DNA of 64,000 nucleotides. It comes from Flagellimonas chongwuensis (GTDB lineage Bacteria; Bacteroidota; Bacteroidia; Flavobacteriales; Flavobacteriaceae). Each line of letters starts with the position of its first letter. Position 1 is the stretch's first letter. The position numbers and the translations under genes are program-made. Shown here piece after piece: positions 17,610 to 26,374 of this stretch. The notes under the pieces are model-generated. The model worked only from the letters and a program-made list of their open reading frames with translations, made no database searches and was not told the origin of the DNA. Location: contig NZ_WYET01000005.1 in assembly GCF_013376415.1 (NCBI RefSeq), positions 61,640 to 125,639 of the forward strand. The letters run 5' to 3'.

Positions 17610-18485
17610 ATGAGCACAAGCGTAGCAGAAAACGTAATACCACCTAAAGGAAAGCCAAAGTGGCTAAGGGTTAAGCTTCCAACGGGCAAAAAATATACCC
17701 AGCTCAGGGGGCTTGTGGACAAGTACGACCTACACACCATTTGCACCTCCGGTAGCTGCCCAAACATGGGTGAATGTTGGGGCGAAGGTACCGCTACATT
17801 TATGATTTTAGGAAATATCTGTACCCGTTCCTGTGGATTCTGTGGTGTAAAAACAGGACGCCCGGAAACTGTGGATTGGGCGGAGCCGGAAAAAGTGGCT
17901 CGCTCCATAAAAATCATGAACATTAAGCATGCAGTGCTTACCTCTGTGGATCGAGATGACCTAAAAGATATGGGGTCCATTATCTGGGCAGAAACGGTAA
18001 AAGCCGTAAGGCGCATGAATCCAGAAACAACAATGGAAACTTTGATTCCCGATTTTCAGGGCATCTCCAACCATTTGGACAGAATATTGAAAGTAGCCCC
18101 TGAAGTGATTTCCCATAACATGGAAACCGTAAAAAGGCTAACACGAGAGGTTAGAATACAAGCCAAATACGAAAGAAGTCTGGAAGTATTGGACTATTTG
18201 AAGAAAAACGGAGCAAACAGGACCAAATCGGGCATTATGCTTGGTTTGGGCGAAGAAGAGAGCGAAGTTATCTCCACTATGGAAGACCTACGAAAAGCGA
18301 ATGTGGATGTAATCACTATTGGGCAGTACCTCCAGCCTTCAAAAAAACACCTCCCGGTAAAACAATTTATCCTCCCGGAACAATTTAAAAAATACGAGGA
18401 ATTAGGACTGGAAATGGGCTTTAGACATGTAGAAAGCGGAGCTTTGGTCCGTTCATCCTACAAAGCACATAAGCACATACACTAG
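17610..18485 (+). CDS. lipA: Lipoyl synthase
   Basis: Radical-SAM enzyme that inserts two sulfurs into octanoyl groups on lipoyl domains of pyruvate and 2-oxoglutarate dehydrogenases and GcvH. 291 residues. The auxiliary cluster cysteines are Cys45, Cys50 and Cys56 ([12 protein letters not shown]); the radical-SAM cysteines are Cys71, Cys75 and Cys78 (CTRSCGFC). The conserved C-terminal RSSY segment, whose serine ligates the auxiliary cluster, is present. Upstream has a good promoter element; gapA follows after 17 bases. Confidence 0.98.
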   Translation: MSTSVAENVIPPKGKPKWLRVKLPTGKKYTQLRGLVDKYDLHTICTSGSCPNMGECWGEGTATFMILGNICTRSCGFCGVKTGRPETVDWAEPEKVARSIKIMNIKHAVLTSVDRDDLKDMGSIIWAETVKAVRRMNPETTMETLIPDFQGISNHLDRILKVAPEVISHNMETVKRLTREVRIQAKYERSLEVLDYLKKNGANRTKSGIMLGLGEEESEVISTMEDLRKANVDVITIGQYLQPSKKHLPVKQFILPEQFKKYEELGLEMGFRHVESGALVRSSYKAHKHIH

Positions 18486-18502
18486 TACGGTACCCCATCA
18501 TC

Positions 18503-19513
18503 ATGAAAAACATCACTGTTGGTATAAATGGCTTCGGTCGTATAGGTAGAACCCTTTTTAGACTTTTGCTCAACCATCCGAACATCAATGTGGTAGCCAT
18601 AAACGATTTGGCCAATGCCGAAACCTTGGCCCATCTGCTAAAATATGACAGTATCCATGGTGTATTGCCCTTTGATGTATCGCACCAAAATGGACATATT
18701 CTTGTTGATGGCAACAAAATACCGGTACTCAATCACAATCATCCAAAAGAAATAGATTGGAAATCCCATGGGGTGGATATCGTGGTCGAATCCACTGGAA
18801 AATTTAAGACAAGAGCGGATTTGGGCCTACACATAAAAAATGGGGCCAAAAAAGTAATACTTTCCGTTCCGCCGTTGGACGACTCTATAAAAATGGTGGT
18901 ATTGGGCGTAAACGAGAAAATCCTGGACAAGGACGACCAAATTATCTCCAACGCGTCCTGCACTACCAACAATGCTGCACCCATGATTAAAGTTATCAAC
19001 GAACTGTGCGGCATAGAACAAGCGTACATCACAACGGTACATTCCTATACCTCTGACCAAAGCCTTCACGATAGTCCCCACAGAGACCTTCGTAGGTCCA
19101 GAGCTGCCGGGCAATCCATAATCCCTACCACAACCGGGGCAGCAAAGGCATTGACCAGTATTTTTCCAGGACTCTCAAATGTCATTGGTGGATGTGGTAT
19201 ACGAGTCCCCGTGCCAAACGGGTCATTGACCGATATTACTTTCAACGTCATACAAGAAACCTCGATTGAAAAAATAAATGCTACCTTTAGAAGGCAAGCG
19301 GAAAACAACCTTAAAGGAATTCTTAATTACACCGAAGACCCTATTGTTTCTATCGACATAAACAATAGTTGTTACTCTTGTACGTTTGATTCATTGATGA
19401 CCTCCGTAATCGGGAAAATGGTAAAGATTATCGGATGGTACGATAATGAAACTGGATATTGTTCCAGAATTATTGATTTAATAGCTTTGCTGATAAAGAA
19501 AAATTACGTTTGA
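18503..19513 (+). CDS. gapA: Glyceraldehyde-3-phosphate dehydrogenase
   Basis: NAD(P)-dependent glycolytic/gluconeogenic enzyme, 336 residues. N-terminal Rossmann motif INGFGRIGR at residues 8-16; catalytic Cys153 in SNASCTTN; the following HSYTSDQ holds the catalytic-base histidine; C-terminal GWYDNETGY is the usual family ending region. Residues after Gly/Phe at the end of the second strand (INDLANAET) are of the NAD-preferring type. Its TGA overlaps the TTG start of the histidine kinase gene, so the two are likely co-translated. Confidence 0.96.
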   Translation: MKNITVGINGFGRIGRTLFRLLLNHPNINVVAINDLANAETLAHLLKYDSIHGVLPFDVSHQNGHILVDGNKIPVLNHNHPKEIDWKSHGVDIVVESTGKFKTRADLGLHIKNGAKKVILSVPPLDDSIKMVVLGVNEKILDKDDQIISNASCTTNNAAPMIKVINELCGIEQAYITTVHSYTSDQSLHDSPHRDLRRSRAAGQSIIPTTTGAAKALTSIFPGLSNVIGGCGIRVPVPNGSLTDITFNVIQETSIEKINATFRRQAENNLKGILNYTEDPIVSIDINNSCYSCTFDSLMTSVIGKMVKIIGWYDNETGYCSRIIDLIALLIKKNYV

Positions 19514-21732
19514 TCGCAATCTTATTGAACAAAAGAGCAGGTCTTAAATGGCCGTTTCTACTATGCTTAATATTGTGCATACAAACGACTATTGCCCAAA
19601 ACGACGGCAATTCAGCATCCAATGTCAAGGAAATCTTTAATGATTTTATGAGGTACCGCCACGAAAACAATGTGGACAAAGCCCTTGAAACGCTGAGCCA
19701 AGCAGCCAATATTGCAGAAAGGAATGAAGACTCCAAACTATTGTTGGATACATATCACCAATACGCCAGACTCTTTTTGGAAGAAGGCGACTATGAAACG
19801 GCGATTTTTTATTGGGACCGTGCCAGCATACTATTAAAGGACACCTCTTATTCGTTTGGGCAAGCCTTTCACCTATATCTGGATGCATCCCTTAGATATT
19901 CCGAAGGAAACAATTTCCAGGCCCTCAAGCAGCTGGAAGAATCAAGAAAGCTAAGCAACAACAGAAACCTTACCAACAATATTCTGTTGCAAGAAGCCTA
20001 TATCTACACCAATATAGAAAAATACAACGATGCCATAAAGAACCTTCATGCACTTATCGTCAATTCTGATGACAAGGAACGGGCCTATCTGGCAACCAGG
20101 GCCAATCTCCAATTGGCAAAAATAAGCGTTACCCTTAACGACTTGGAAGAAGGAATCGTCCATTCCAAAGCTGCGCTGGAGCTAGCGGAAAAACATGGCT
20201 TTTCCAAAGAAATCAAAAATGCTTACGAGCAATTGTCCAATATCTACGAAGCAAACGGTAACTACTCAGAGTCATTATTGTACGCAAAGGGACTTTCCAA
20301 AATGAAAGATTCCATATTCAATGTGGAAAAAGCAAAGCTTGATGCAAATACGGCAGATAAAGTACGATTTGAACATCAAATGAACGAGCTCAACAAGCTA
20401 CAGGCAAAAAACGAAGAGTTGAGCGAATCCAAAAACCGTTCAGAGATCACTGCCATCCTGACCTCTGCTTTTTTGACCATAATCTCTTTATTGGCAGTTT
20501 CCTTGTTCCGAAACAACCAAATAAAATTAAAGACCAATGACCTGCTCTACACAAAGAACAAAGAGCTGGAATTGGCGCGTGATGCAGCAGTATCGGCCAT
20601 GGAGGCGAAAACCAACTTCTTGTCCACAGTAACGCACGAACTGCGAACGCCATTGTACGCGGTAACCGGGCTCACCCACCTATTATTGGAGGAGAATCCA
20701 TCCGAACACCAAAAAGAGCACTTAAAATCTTTAAAGTTTTCTGGGGAATACCTGCTCAATTTCATCAACGATATCCTACAGATAAATAAAATTGATGCAG
20801 AAAAGCTGGAACCTCTGAACATCGAGTTCAAGCTACATAAAGTGCTGGATGATGTTGTAGAATCCTTACAACAAAATGCCCACGAGAAAAAAACGGAACT
20901 TATTCTTGACTACGATCCAACAATTCCGAAAAAGTTGATGGGAGACCCCATCAAACTTTCACAAATCTTCATGAATTTGGTTGGCAACGCCCTTAAATTC
21001 ACCAAAAACGGTAGGGTCGAGGTCATAGCCAAAATGCTTAAAAAAGAAGAGGACCAAGTAAAGATTTATTTTGAAGTGAGGGATAACGGAATCGGTATTT
21101 CGGAAGACCAACAAAAAAATATATTCGAAAGTTTTGAGCAGGGATCCATTCAAATCAATAGGGAATACGGTGGAACGGGCCTTGGCCTAACAATTGTAAA
21201 AAGTCTCTTGGGACTATTTGGAAGCACCATTCATCTGGAAAGTGAACTGGACCACGGTAGTTCCTTCTACTTTGAGATGGACTTGGATTATGAGAGTAAA
21301 GAAGGGGATGAAATTGCATTCGAGCTCAACCTTGATGAATTTCAGTTCAAAGGACTGCATGTACTCATAGTAGAGGACAACAAAATAAACCAGGTGATCA
21401 CAAAAAAAATGCTCACCAAAAAAGAAATTACCTGCGACATTGCCAACAATGGTAACGAAGCCATTGATATGGCAAAAAATAATACCTACGATGCCATTCT
21501 AATGGACATCCACATGCCCGGTATAAGCGGAGAAGAGGCAACTCGCCAAATCCGTAAGTTTGATACGGTTATCCCAATTATAGCACTAACGGCTATTTCT
21601 TTGGACGACAGTCTGGACAGTTTCTATGACGCTGGCTGTAACGATGTGGTCACCAAACCTTTTAAACCTGAAGTGTTCTATCAAAAAATTGGGGAAAACA
21701 TTTTTAGAAGCAAAATGGAAGGTTCCATTTAG
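19510..21732 (+). CDS. Hybrid histidine kinase with TPR sensor and receiver domain
   Basis: 740 residues from a TTG start that overlaps the gapA stop (TTGA). Order: signal peptide (to about residue 29), tetratricopeptide-type helical repeats in the periplasm (about 35-290), a membrane helix at about 314-333, a short coiled coil, the HisKA dimerisation domain with phospho-acceptor His376 (STVTHELRTPLYAV), the HATPase_c domain with N, G1 and G2 boxes (MNLVGNALKF, VRDNGIGI, GGTGLGLTI), then a receiver domain with phospho-acceptor Asp666 (AILMDIHMPG) and a late Lys in TKPF. Output must go through another protein because there is no DNA-binding domain. Ligand unknown. Confidence 0.92.
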   Translation: MIAILLNKRAGLKWPFLLCLILCIQTTIAQNDGNSASNVKEIFNDFMRYRHENNVDKALETLSQAANIAERNEDSKLLLDTYHQYARLFLEEGDYETAIFYWDRASILLKDTSYSFGQAFHLYLDASLRYSEGNNFQALKQLEESRKLSNNRNLTNNILLQEAYIYTNIEKYNDAIKNLHALIVNSDDKERAYLATRANLQLAKISVTLNDLEEGIVHSKAALELAEKHGFSKEIKNAYEQLSNIYEANGNYSESLLYAKGLSKMKDSIFNVEKAKLDANTADKVRFEHQMNELNKLQAKNEELSESKNRSEITAILTSAFLTIISLLAVSLFRNNQIKLKTNDLLYTKNKELELARDAAVSAMEAKTNFLSTVTHELRTPLYAVTGLTHLLLEENPSEHQKEHLKSLKFSGEYLLNFINDILQINKIDAEKLEPLNIEFKLHKVLDDVVESLQQNAHEKKTELILDYDPTIPKKLMGDPIKLSQIFMNLVGNALKFTKNGRVEVIAKMLKKEEDQVKIYFEVRDNGIGISEDQQKNIFESFEQGSIQINREYGGTGLGLTIVKSLLGLFGSTIHLESELDHGSSFYFEMDLDYESKEGDEIAFELNLDEFQFKGLHVLIVEDNKINQVITKKMLTKKEITCDIANNGNEAIDMAKNNTYDAILMDIHMPGISGEEATRQIRKFDTVIPIIALTAISLDDSLDSFYDAGCNDVVTKPFKPEVFYQKIGENIFRSKMEGSI

Positions 21733-22727
21733 AACAAATTCTCAATAGCATTTTTTAGTACAGATTCATCTTTTTCGGAAAAGCTATGGGCAATTTCCAA
21801 AAAGTAGAGCCTATCCACCCTACCCTTTAATCGAACAAAATCCTTTTCCGTAGTAAGAATCAGTTCGTAATCTTTGAATTGCGCAATGTCACTCTCACTA
21901 AAATGATGATGATCACCAAATTCAAAATGTTTACAATCAATCCCTGCACCATCAAGATAGCTGACCAAAGGTGCGGGAGAAGCTATTCCTGTTACCAACG
22001 CCACTTGCCCGCTCTTCAATTCGTTCAATGGTATTTTCTCTTCTCCGCCATCACTTACATAACCGTGGTAAGCTAAATTGGCAAATAGCACCTGTTGATG
22101 TTTTAAAGGACCTAATTTCTCCTCGACAGCATTCCTCTCTATGTCATCAATATCCTGTGGGCATTTTGTAACGATTATCAAATCTGCACGCTTGGCCTCC
22201 TTTTTTGCATCACGGAGACTGCCCGTGGGCAAATACCAGTCATCTACATATAAGTTTTGATGCGTGGTCAATAAAATGGAAAAAGTTGGTTTCACCTTTC
22301 TGTGCTGAAATGCATCGTCCAAAACAATAACTTCTGGGTTTACCAATTTTTCTAATTTCTCGATGCCATTCCGCCTATCCGCGTCCACTGCAACGGCCAC
22401 TTCTGGAAATTTTTTTTGCATCTGATAAGGTTCATCACCAAATTCCATTACAGTAGTCGCATCATTTGCCAAATAGAACCCTTTGGACTTACGCTTATAT
22501 CCGCGACTCAGCACCGCAGTTTTTCGGTTATTCAAAATACGCAGCAAATATTCCGTCATCGGCGTTTTTCCAGTCCCCCCAACACTCAAATTACCAACGC
22601 AAATAGTCGGGGTTTCATACGATTTGGATGAAAAAATACCTGCATCGAACAAGAAGTTTCGAACATGCACCACCAAGGCGTAGATCAATGAAATGGGGAA
22701 CGCTATTTTCCGAAGCAATTGAAGCAT
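21729..22727 (-). CDS. lpxK: Tetraacyldisaccharide 4'-kinase
   Basis: Phosphorylates the 4'-position of the lipid A disaccharide in the inner membrane. From the ATG at 22727 the protein has 332 residues with an N-terminal membrane-associated helix (FPISLIYALVVHVRNFLF) and a Walker A motif GGTGKTP in VGNLSVGGTGKTP; LDDAFQHRKV is the second signature. The frame is open 102 bases further upstream but that would overlap the divergent Nif3 gene, so the ATG at 22727 is chosen. Convergent 4-base overlap with the histidine kinase gene. Confidence 0.95.
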   Translation of the reverse strand: MLQLLRKIAFPISLIYALVVHVRNFLFDAGIFSSKSYETPTICVGNLSVGGTGKTPMTEYLLRILNNRKTAVLSRGYKRKSKGFYLANDATTVMEFGDEPYQMQKKFPEVAVAVDADRRNGIEKLEKLVNPEVIVLDDAFQHRKVKPTFSILLTTHQNLYVDDWYLPTGSLRDAKKEAKRADLIIVTKCPQDIDDIERNAVEEKLGPLKHQQVLFANLAYHGYVSDGGEEKIPLNELKSGQVALVTGIASPAPLVSYLDGAGIDCKHFEFGDHHHFSESDIAQFKDYELILTTEKDFVRLKGRVDRLYFLEIAHSFSEKDESVLKNAIENLF

Positions 22728-22755
22728 TGAACGAAAATATAATATTTTATCTTTA
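22727..22755 (+). promoter_or_regulatory. Candidate promoter of the Nif3/CT398-like operon
   Basis: TTG (22727-22729), 18-base spacer, TATCTTTA (22748-22755), one mismatch to TAnnTTTG, 20 bases before the ATG. Its -33 box overlaps the lpxK start codon on the other strand. Confidence 0.45.
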
Positions 22756-22775
22756 GCCCAATTAACATTTTTAAA

Positions 22776-23870
22776 ATGACCGTTAACGAAATAGCAAAAG
22801 TGCTCGAGGAACTGGCCCCTTTGGCACACGCCGAAGACTTTGACAATGTAGGTTTATTGGTGGGCGACCCCAACATGAAAGTGGAGGGAGTTCTGGTAAC
22901 CCTGGACACTTTGGAAAACGTGGTCGACGAGGCCATCGAAAAAAAGTGTAACCTTATCGTAAGCTTTCACCCTATTATTTTTAAAGGATTAAAAAAATTG
23001 ACAGGCAGCAACTACGTGGAACGTGTGGTGCTCAAAGCTGTTTCCAACAATATTGCCATATATAGTATGCACACTGCATTGGATAACAGTAAAATGGGGG
23101 TAAATGCCAAAATATGTGAAGTTTTGGGACTTAAAAACCCAGAAATTTTGATTCCAAAAGCCAAGAGTATAAAAAAATTGACCACATATGCGCCCATCGC
23201 TGATGCTGAAAATATAAAACTAGCTTTGTTCAAAGCTGGCGCCGGCAACCTTGGGAAGTATAGTAATTGTAGCTATAGTTTAGATGGAATAGGAAGTTTT
23301 AAAGCGGAGAACGGAGCCAACCCAGCCGTTGGAAAAGTTGGTCAAATACACTCCGAAAAAGAAACACAAATCAATGTGGTATTCTCTTTTGAAAAAGAAA
23401 AAGACATTTTAAAAGCACTTTTTAATGCCCACCCTTACGAAGAAGTGGCCTACGAAGTATTGACCTTGGAGAATACCAACAAGGATTTAGGCATGGGAAT
23501 GATAGGCGAACTTGATACCGATATGGACGAAAAACAGTTTCTGCTTTTAGCAAAAGACCAAATGAACGCGTCTGTTGTGAGGCATTCTAAACTATTGGGC
23601 AATAAGGTCAAAAAAGTCGCTGTTTTAGGGGGAAGTGGGGCGTTTGCCATTGGAGCCGCAAAGAAGGCCGGTGCCGATATTTATGTTACCGCAGACCTTA
23701 AATATCACGATTTTTACCAAGCCGAAGATCAACTGGTAGTTGCCGATCTGGGGCACTTTGAAACTGAGCAGTTTACAAAAGATTTATTGGTTGATTATCT
23801 TACGAAAAAAATTCCTAATTTTGCAGTCTCTTTATCGGAGAGTATAACGAATCCCATCAAGTATTTATAA
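22776..23870 (+). CDS. Nif3-like dinuclear metal-centre protein
   Basis: 364 residues, the long form of the NIF3/YbgI/YqfO family: two NIF3 halves (about residues 1-120 and 270-364) that make a dimetal site, with an inserted CutA-like domain between them (residues about 130-240). Metal-ligand segments are SFHPIIFKG, MHTALDN and, near the end, DLGHFETEQ. Some members act as GTP cyclohydrolase I type 2-like or nucleotide-cleaving enzymes, but the cellular role of most is unclear. Five bases upstream of the coiled-coil protein gene, a pairing common in Bacteroidota. Confidence 0.92.
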   Translation: MTVNEIAKVLEELAPLAHAEDFDNVGLLVGDPNMKVEGVLVTLDTLENVVDEAIEKKCNLIVSFHPIIFKGLKKLTGSNYVERVVLKAVSNNIAIYSMHTALDNSKMGVNAKICEVLGLKNPEILIPKAKSIKKLTTYAPIADAENIKLALFKAGAGNLGKYSNCSYSLDGIGSFKAENGANPAVGKVGQIHSEKETQINVVFSFEKEKDILKALFNAHPYEEVAYEVLTLENTNKDLGMGMIGELDTDMDEKQFLLLAKDQMNASVVRHSKLLGNKVKKVAVLGGSGAFAIGAAKKAGADIYVTADLKYHDFYQAEDQLVVADLGHFETEQFTKDLLVDYLTKKIPNFAVSLSESITNPIKYL

Positions 23871-23875
23871 AATAT

Positions 23876-24655
23876 ATGGCGAATAAGAAAGAAAGCACTG
23901 TAGAGGACAAATTAAGGGCGCTGTACGATTTACAGCTTATCGACTCCAGAGTGGATGAAATCCGCAACTTAAGAGGCGAACTGCCTTTGGAAGTACAGGA
24001 CTTGGAAGACGAAGTTCTTGGTCTTAAGACAAGACTGGACAAATTAAAAACGGATGTTGAAACCGTTAATTTTGAGATTACAGCAAAGAAAAACCTTATC
24101 GACGAGTCCAAGGCGCTTATCAAAAAATATAGCGAGCAGCAGAAGAATGTTAGGAACAGCCGTGAGTTCAATTCATTGACCAAGGAGGTAGAGTTCCAAG
24201 AGTTGGAGATTCAGTTGGCCGAAAAGAACATAAAAGAGTTCAAGGCACAGATTGAGCAGAAAAAAGAGGTCATCGCACAGACCAAGGAAAAATTGTCCGA
24301 GCGCGAAGGTCACCTTAAACACAAAAAGGGTGAATTGGACGCCATTCTTGCAGAAACTGAAAAAGAAGAAAAGGCCCTTTTGAAAAAATCAGAGGAGTAC
24401 GAAGAAAAAATCGAAGACCGTTTAGTAAAAGCCTACAAAAGAATCCGACACAATGTGAAAAACGGTTTGGCTGTGGTTCCTGTTGAGCGTGGTGCTTCCG
24501 GAGGTTCTTTCTTTACCATTCCACCTCAGGTACAGGTTGAGATTGCTTCCCGCAAAAAAATAATTACCGATGAGCACAGTGGAAGGATTTTGGTAGACCC
24601 ACTTTTAGCTGAAGAAGAGCAAGAAAGAATGGAAAAACTTTTTGCCAAGCTTTAA
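23876..24655 (+). CDS. CT398-like coiled-coil protein with degenerate zinc ribbon
   Basis: 259 residues. Residues about 10-190 are a long Lys/Glu-rich coiled coil (hairpin in the known family fold); the C-terminal 50 residues align with the C4 zinc ribbon of the family. The normal ribbon reads ACGGCFN...CEHCGRIL, whereas here it reads ASGGSFF (about 206-212) and DEHSGRIL, so every zinc-binding cysteine is replaced by Ser, Asp or similar. The IPPQ and GRILV fold landmarks remain. The domain may therefore keep its shape without zinc. Function in the family is uncertain; chlamydial CT398 has been linked to sigma-54 and secretion (recalled). Co-transcribed with the Nif3 gene. Confidence 0.85.
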   Translation: MANKKESTVEDKLRALYDLQLIDSRVDEIRNLRGELPLEVQDLEDEVLGLKTRLDKLKTDVETVNFEITAKKNLIDESKALIKKYSEQQKNVRNSREFNSLTKEVEFQELEIQLAEKNIKEFKAQIEQKKEVIAQTKEKLSEREGHLKHKKGELDAILAETEKEEKALLKKSEEYEEKIEDRLVKAYKRIRHNVKNGLAVVPVERGASGGSFFTIPPQVQVEIASRKKIITDEHSGRILVDPLLAEEEQERMEKLFAKL

Positions 24656-24677
24656 GCTTATCTAAAATAAACCAATA

Positions 24678-24705
24678 AAAAAGCCACCTTTTTGGGTGGC
24701 TTTTT
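24678..24705 (+). terminator. Rho-independent terminator after the CT398-like gene
   Basis: AAAAAGCCACC-TTTTTG-GGTGGCTTTTT, a strong stem followed by T-rich sequence; its A-run also makes it usable on the minus strand for the convergent KMO gene. Confidence 0.9.
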
Positions 24706-24733
24706 CTTTTGAAATAAATAAGTATAAATACTT

Positions 24734-26083
24734 TTAACTCTCTTTTAAAAGTACTAATATTTTTTCCTCCACTTGTTTGGAGTCCCACTTTTCCTCAATG
24801 TTGGGCATTTGCATCACCTGTTGCATAACCTCTTCTTGCATATCCCCAATGGCCAAGGCCTCGGCATATGGTCTATCGGAAAAAGTAACACGACTATAAA
24901 CCGGCACCCATTTTTCCGGATGCTTGGCGGCAAAATGCTTTTCAATTTTTTTCTGCAACAAGAACTTTGGGTCTGCTGTTTTACTACTCATCTCCACAAA
25001 GTTTCTGTAGCTGAGCTCTGCAATGGCGTCCGCATTTGGCTTCCTTGCTTCTTGATACTCAGAAAAAATGGTATCCCAATCGTCCCCATGTTTTTCCATC
25101 AATTTGTTGAGCACATAGATATCCTCAAAGCCAGCATTCATCCCTTGTCCGTAAAAAGGAACAATGGCATGTGCGGAGTCACCTACCAAGGCCACCTTAT
25201 CCCAATAGGTCCAAGGATAGCACTTCATGGTCACCATAGCACTTGTGGGATGATTAAAAAAGTCTTTGGTAAGGTCTTCTATATCCTTGCGTACATTGGG
25301 AAAATATGTCTTAAAAAATTCTCTGGCATCATCTTCGGTCTTGATACTCTCAAATGAAACTTCACCTTCAAAAGGCAAAAAGAGCGTACAAGTAAAACTT
25401 CCATCTACATTGGGCATGGCTATGAGCATAAACTCACCGCGGGGCCAAATATGAAATGAATTTTTATCCAACTTATGAGTTCCGTCCTCATTTGCTGGTA
25501 TGGTAAGCTCCTTGTAACCGACATCGATGAAATTCTGGGAATAATTGAACCTGCTCCTACGTTGCATTTTATGACGAACGCGTGAAAATGCCCCATCACA
25601 ACCAAAAATCACATCATATTGATATTCCTTCCATTCACTCTTTTCCGTTTCTCCAGTAAAAATTTTGGCACTTGGTAAATCAACGTCCCAAACTTTTTCA
25701 TTAAATCGGAAAACTGCACCTTCTTCTTCCGCAAGATCTATCATTCGTTTGTTAAGTATTCCTCTTGAAATAGACCAAATAGCTTCTCCATCCTTTCCAT
25801 ACTTTTGGAAATACATGGGTTTGTCGTTCACGTGTATCGCCCTTTTATCCAATGGAATGGCAATTTCTTTGATTTTTGTACCAATGCCCACCTCATCGAG
25901 TGAACGCCACCCGCGATTGCTCATTGCCAAGTTAATCGACCTTCCTGAAAACTTGATAGTCCTTATATCCGGTCTCCTATCAAAAACGGTAACCGTATGT
26001 CCATTTTTTCTAAGATAAATTGCTAAAAGGGAACCCACCAATCCGGAACCGATGATGGCTATATTTTTTGGAGTCTGTGCCAT
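24734..26083 (-). CDS. kmo: Kynurenine 3-monooxygenase
   Basis: FAD-dependent hydroxylase converting L-kynurenine to 3-hydroxykynurenine with NADPH and O2. 449 residues. N-terminal FAD-binding GSGLVGSLLA with a following FDRRPD; SGRSINLAMSNRGW is a KMO-specific segment; the second FAD motif GDSAHA is at 301-306 followed by PFYGQGMNAGFED. The C-terminal region is shorter than the eukaryotic enzymes and lacks their membrane anchor. The next-but-upstream pathway partner, kynureninase, is at 35385. No tryptophan dioxygenase or 3-hydroxyanthranilate dioxygenase is in the window. Divergent from the photolyase operon across 141 bases. Confidence 0.95.
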   Translation of the reverse strand: MAQTPKNIAIIGSGLVGSLLAIYLRKNGHTVTVFDRRPDIRTIKFSGRSINLAMSNRGWRSLDEVGIGTKIKEIAIPLDKRAIHVNDKPMYFQKYGKDGEAIWSISRGILNKRMIDLAEEEGAVFRFNEKVWDVDLPSAKIFTGETEKSEWKEYQYDVIFGCDGAFSRVRHKMQRRSRFNYSQNFIDVGYKELTIPANEDGTHKLDKNSFHIWPRGEFMLIAMPNVDGSFTCTLFLPFEGEVSFESIKTEDDAREFFKTYFPNVRKDIEDLTKDFFNHPTSAMVTMKCYPWTYWDKVALVGDSAHAIVPFYGQGMNAGFEDIYVLNKLMEKHGDDWDTIFSEYQEARKPNADAIAELSYRNFVEMSSKTADPKFLLQKKIEKHFAAKHPEKWVPVYSRVTFSDRPYAEALAIGDMQEEVMQQVMQMPNIEEKWDSKQVEEKILVLLKES

Positions 26084-26180
26084 AGATGCCCAATGGGCTG
26101 AATTCTGATTAAAAGAGTAAAAATAAGCATTTTGACGGTTAAACTATCCTGATTCCTAGGTTTCGCTTGAGACAAGCTTT

Positions 26181-26218
26181 ATTTTGTTTAATTTTTTATT
26201 ACTTTTATTAAACAACAT
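26181..26218. promoter_or_regulatory. Inverted-repeat operator candidate before the photolyase operon
   Basis: ATTTTGTTTAAT (26181-26192) and ATTAAACAACAT (26207-26218) are inverted repeats matching at 11 of 12 pairs, the inner 8 perfect, separated by 14 bases. The arms are about two helical turns apart centre to centre, the usual geometry for a dimeric regulator. It ends 6 bases before the DUF2256 start and lies 98 bases from the divergent kmo start, so it could control either or both. Too far apart and too T-rich in the loop to be a normal terminator. Regulator not known. Confidence 0.5.
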
Positions 26219-26224
26219 ATTTCC

Positions 26225-26374
26225 TTGAGTCATAAGAAGCCACTTTTGCCGGTAAAAATTTGTCCTGTCTGCCAACGTCCGTTTGCTTGGCGAAAAAAAT
26301 GGGCCAGGCATTGTGAGCATGTCATCTATTGCAGTGAACGATGCAGAAAAAATAAAAACACGTATGAAGACTAA
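26225..26374 (+). CDS. DUF2256 zinc-finger-like small protein
   Basis: 49 residues from a TTG start. It contains [16 protein letters not shown] followed by [13 protein letters not shown], the defining DUF2256 pattern of two Cys pairs around an aromatic/basic core, suggesting a small zinc-binding protein. This family is commonly found next to, or fused with, photolyase/cryptochrome genes (recalled). Here it precedes cry-DASH and overlaps its ATG by 11 bases. TTG is chosen because there is no in-frame ATG upstream of the conserved region. Function unknown. Confidence 0.85.
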   Translation: MSHKKPLLPVKICPVCQRPFAWRKKWARHCEHVIYCSERCRKNKNTYED

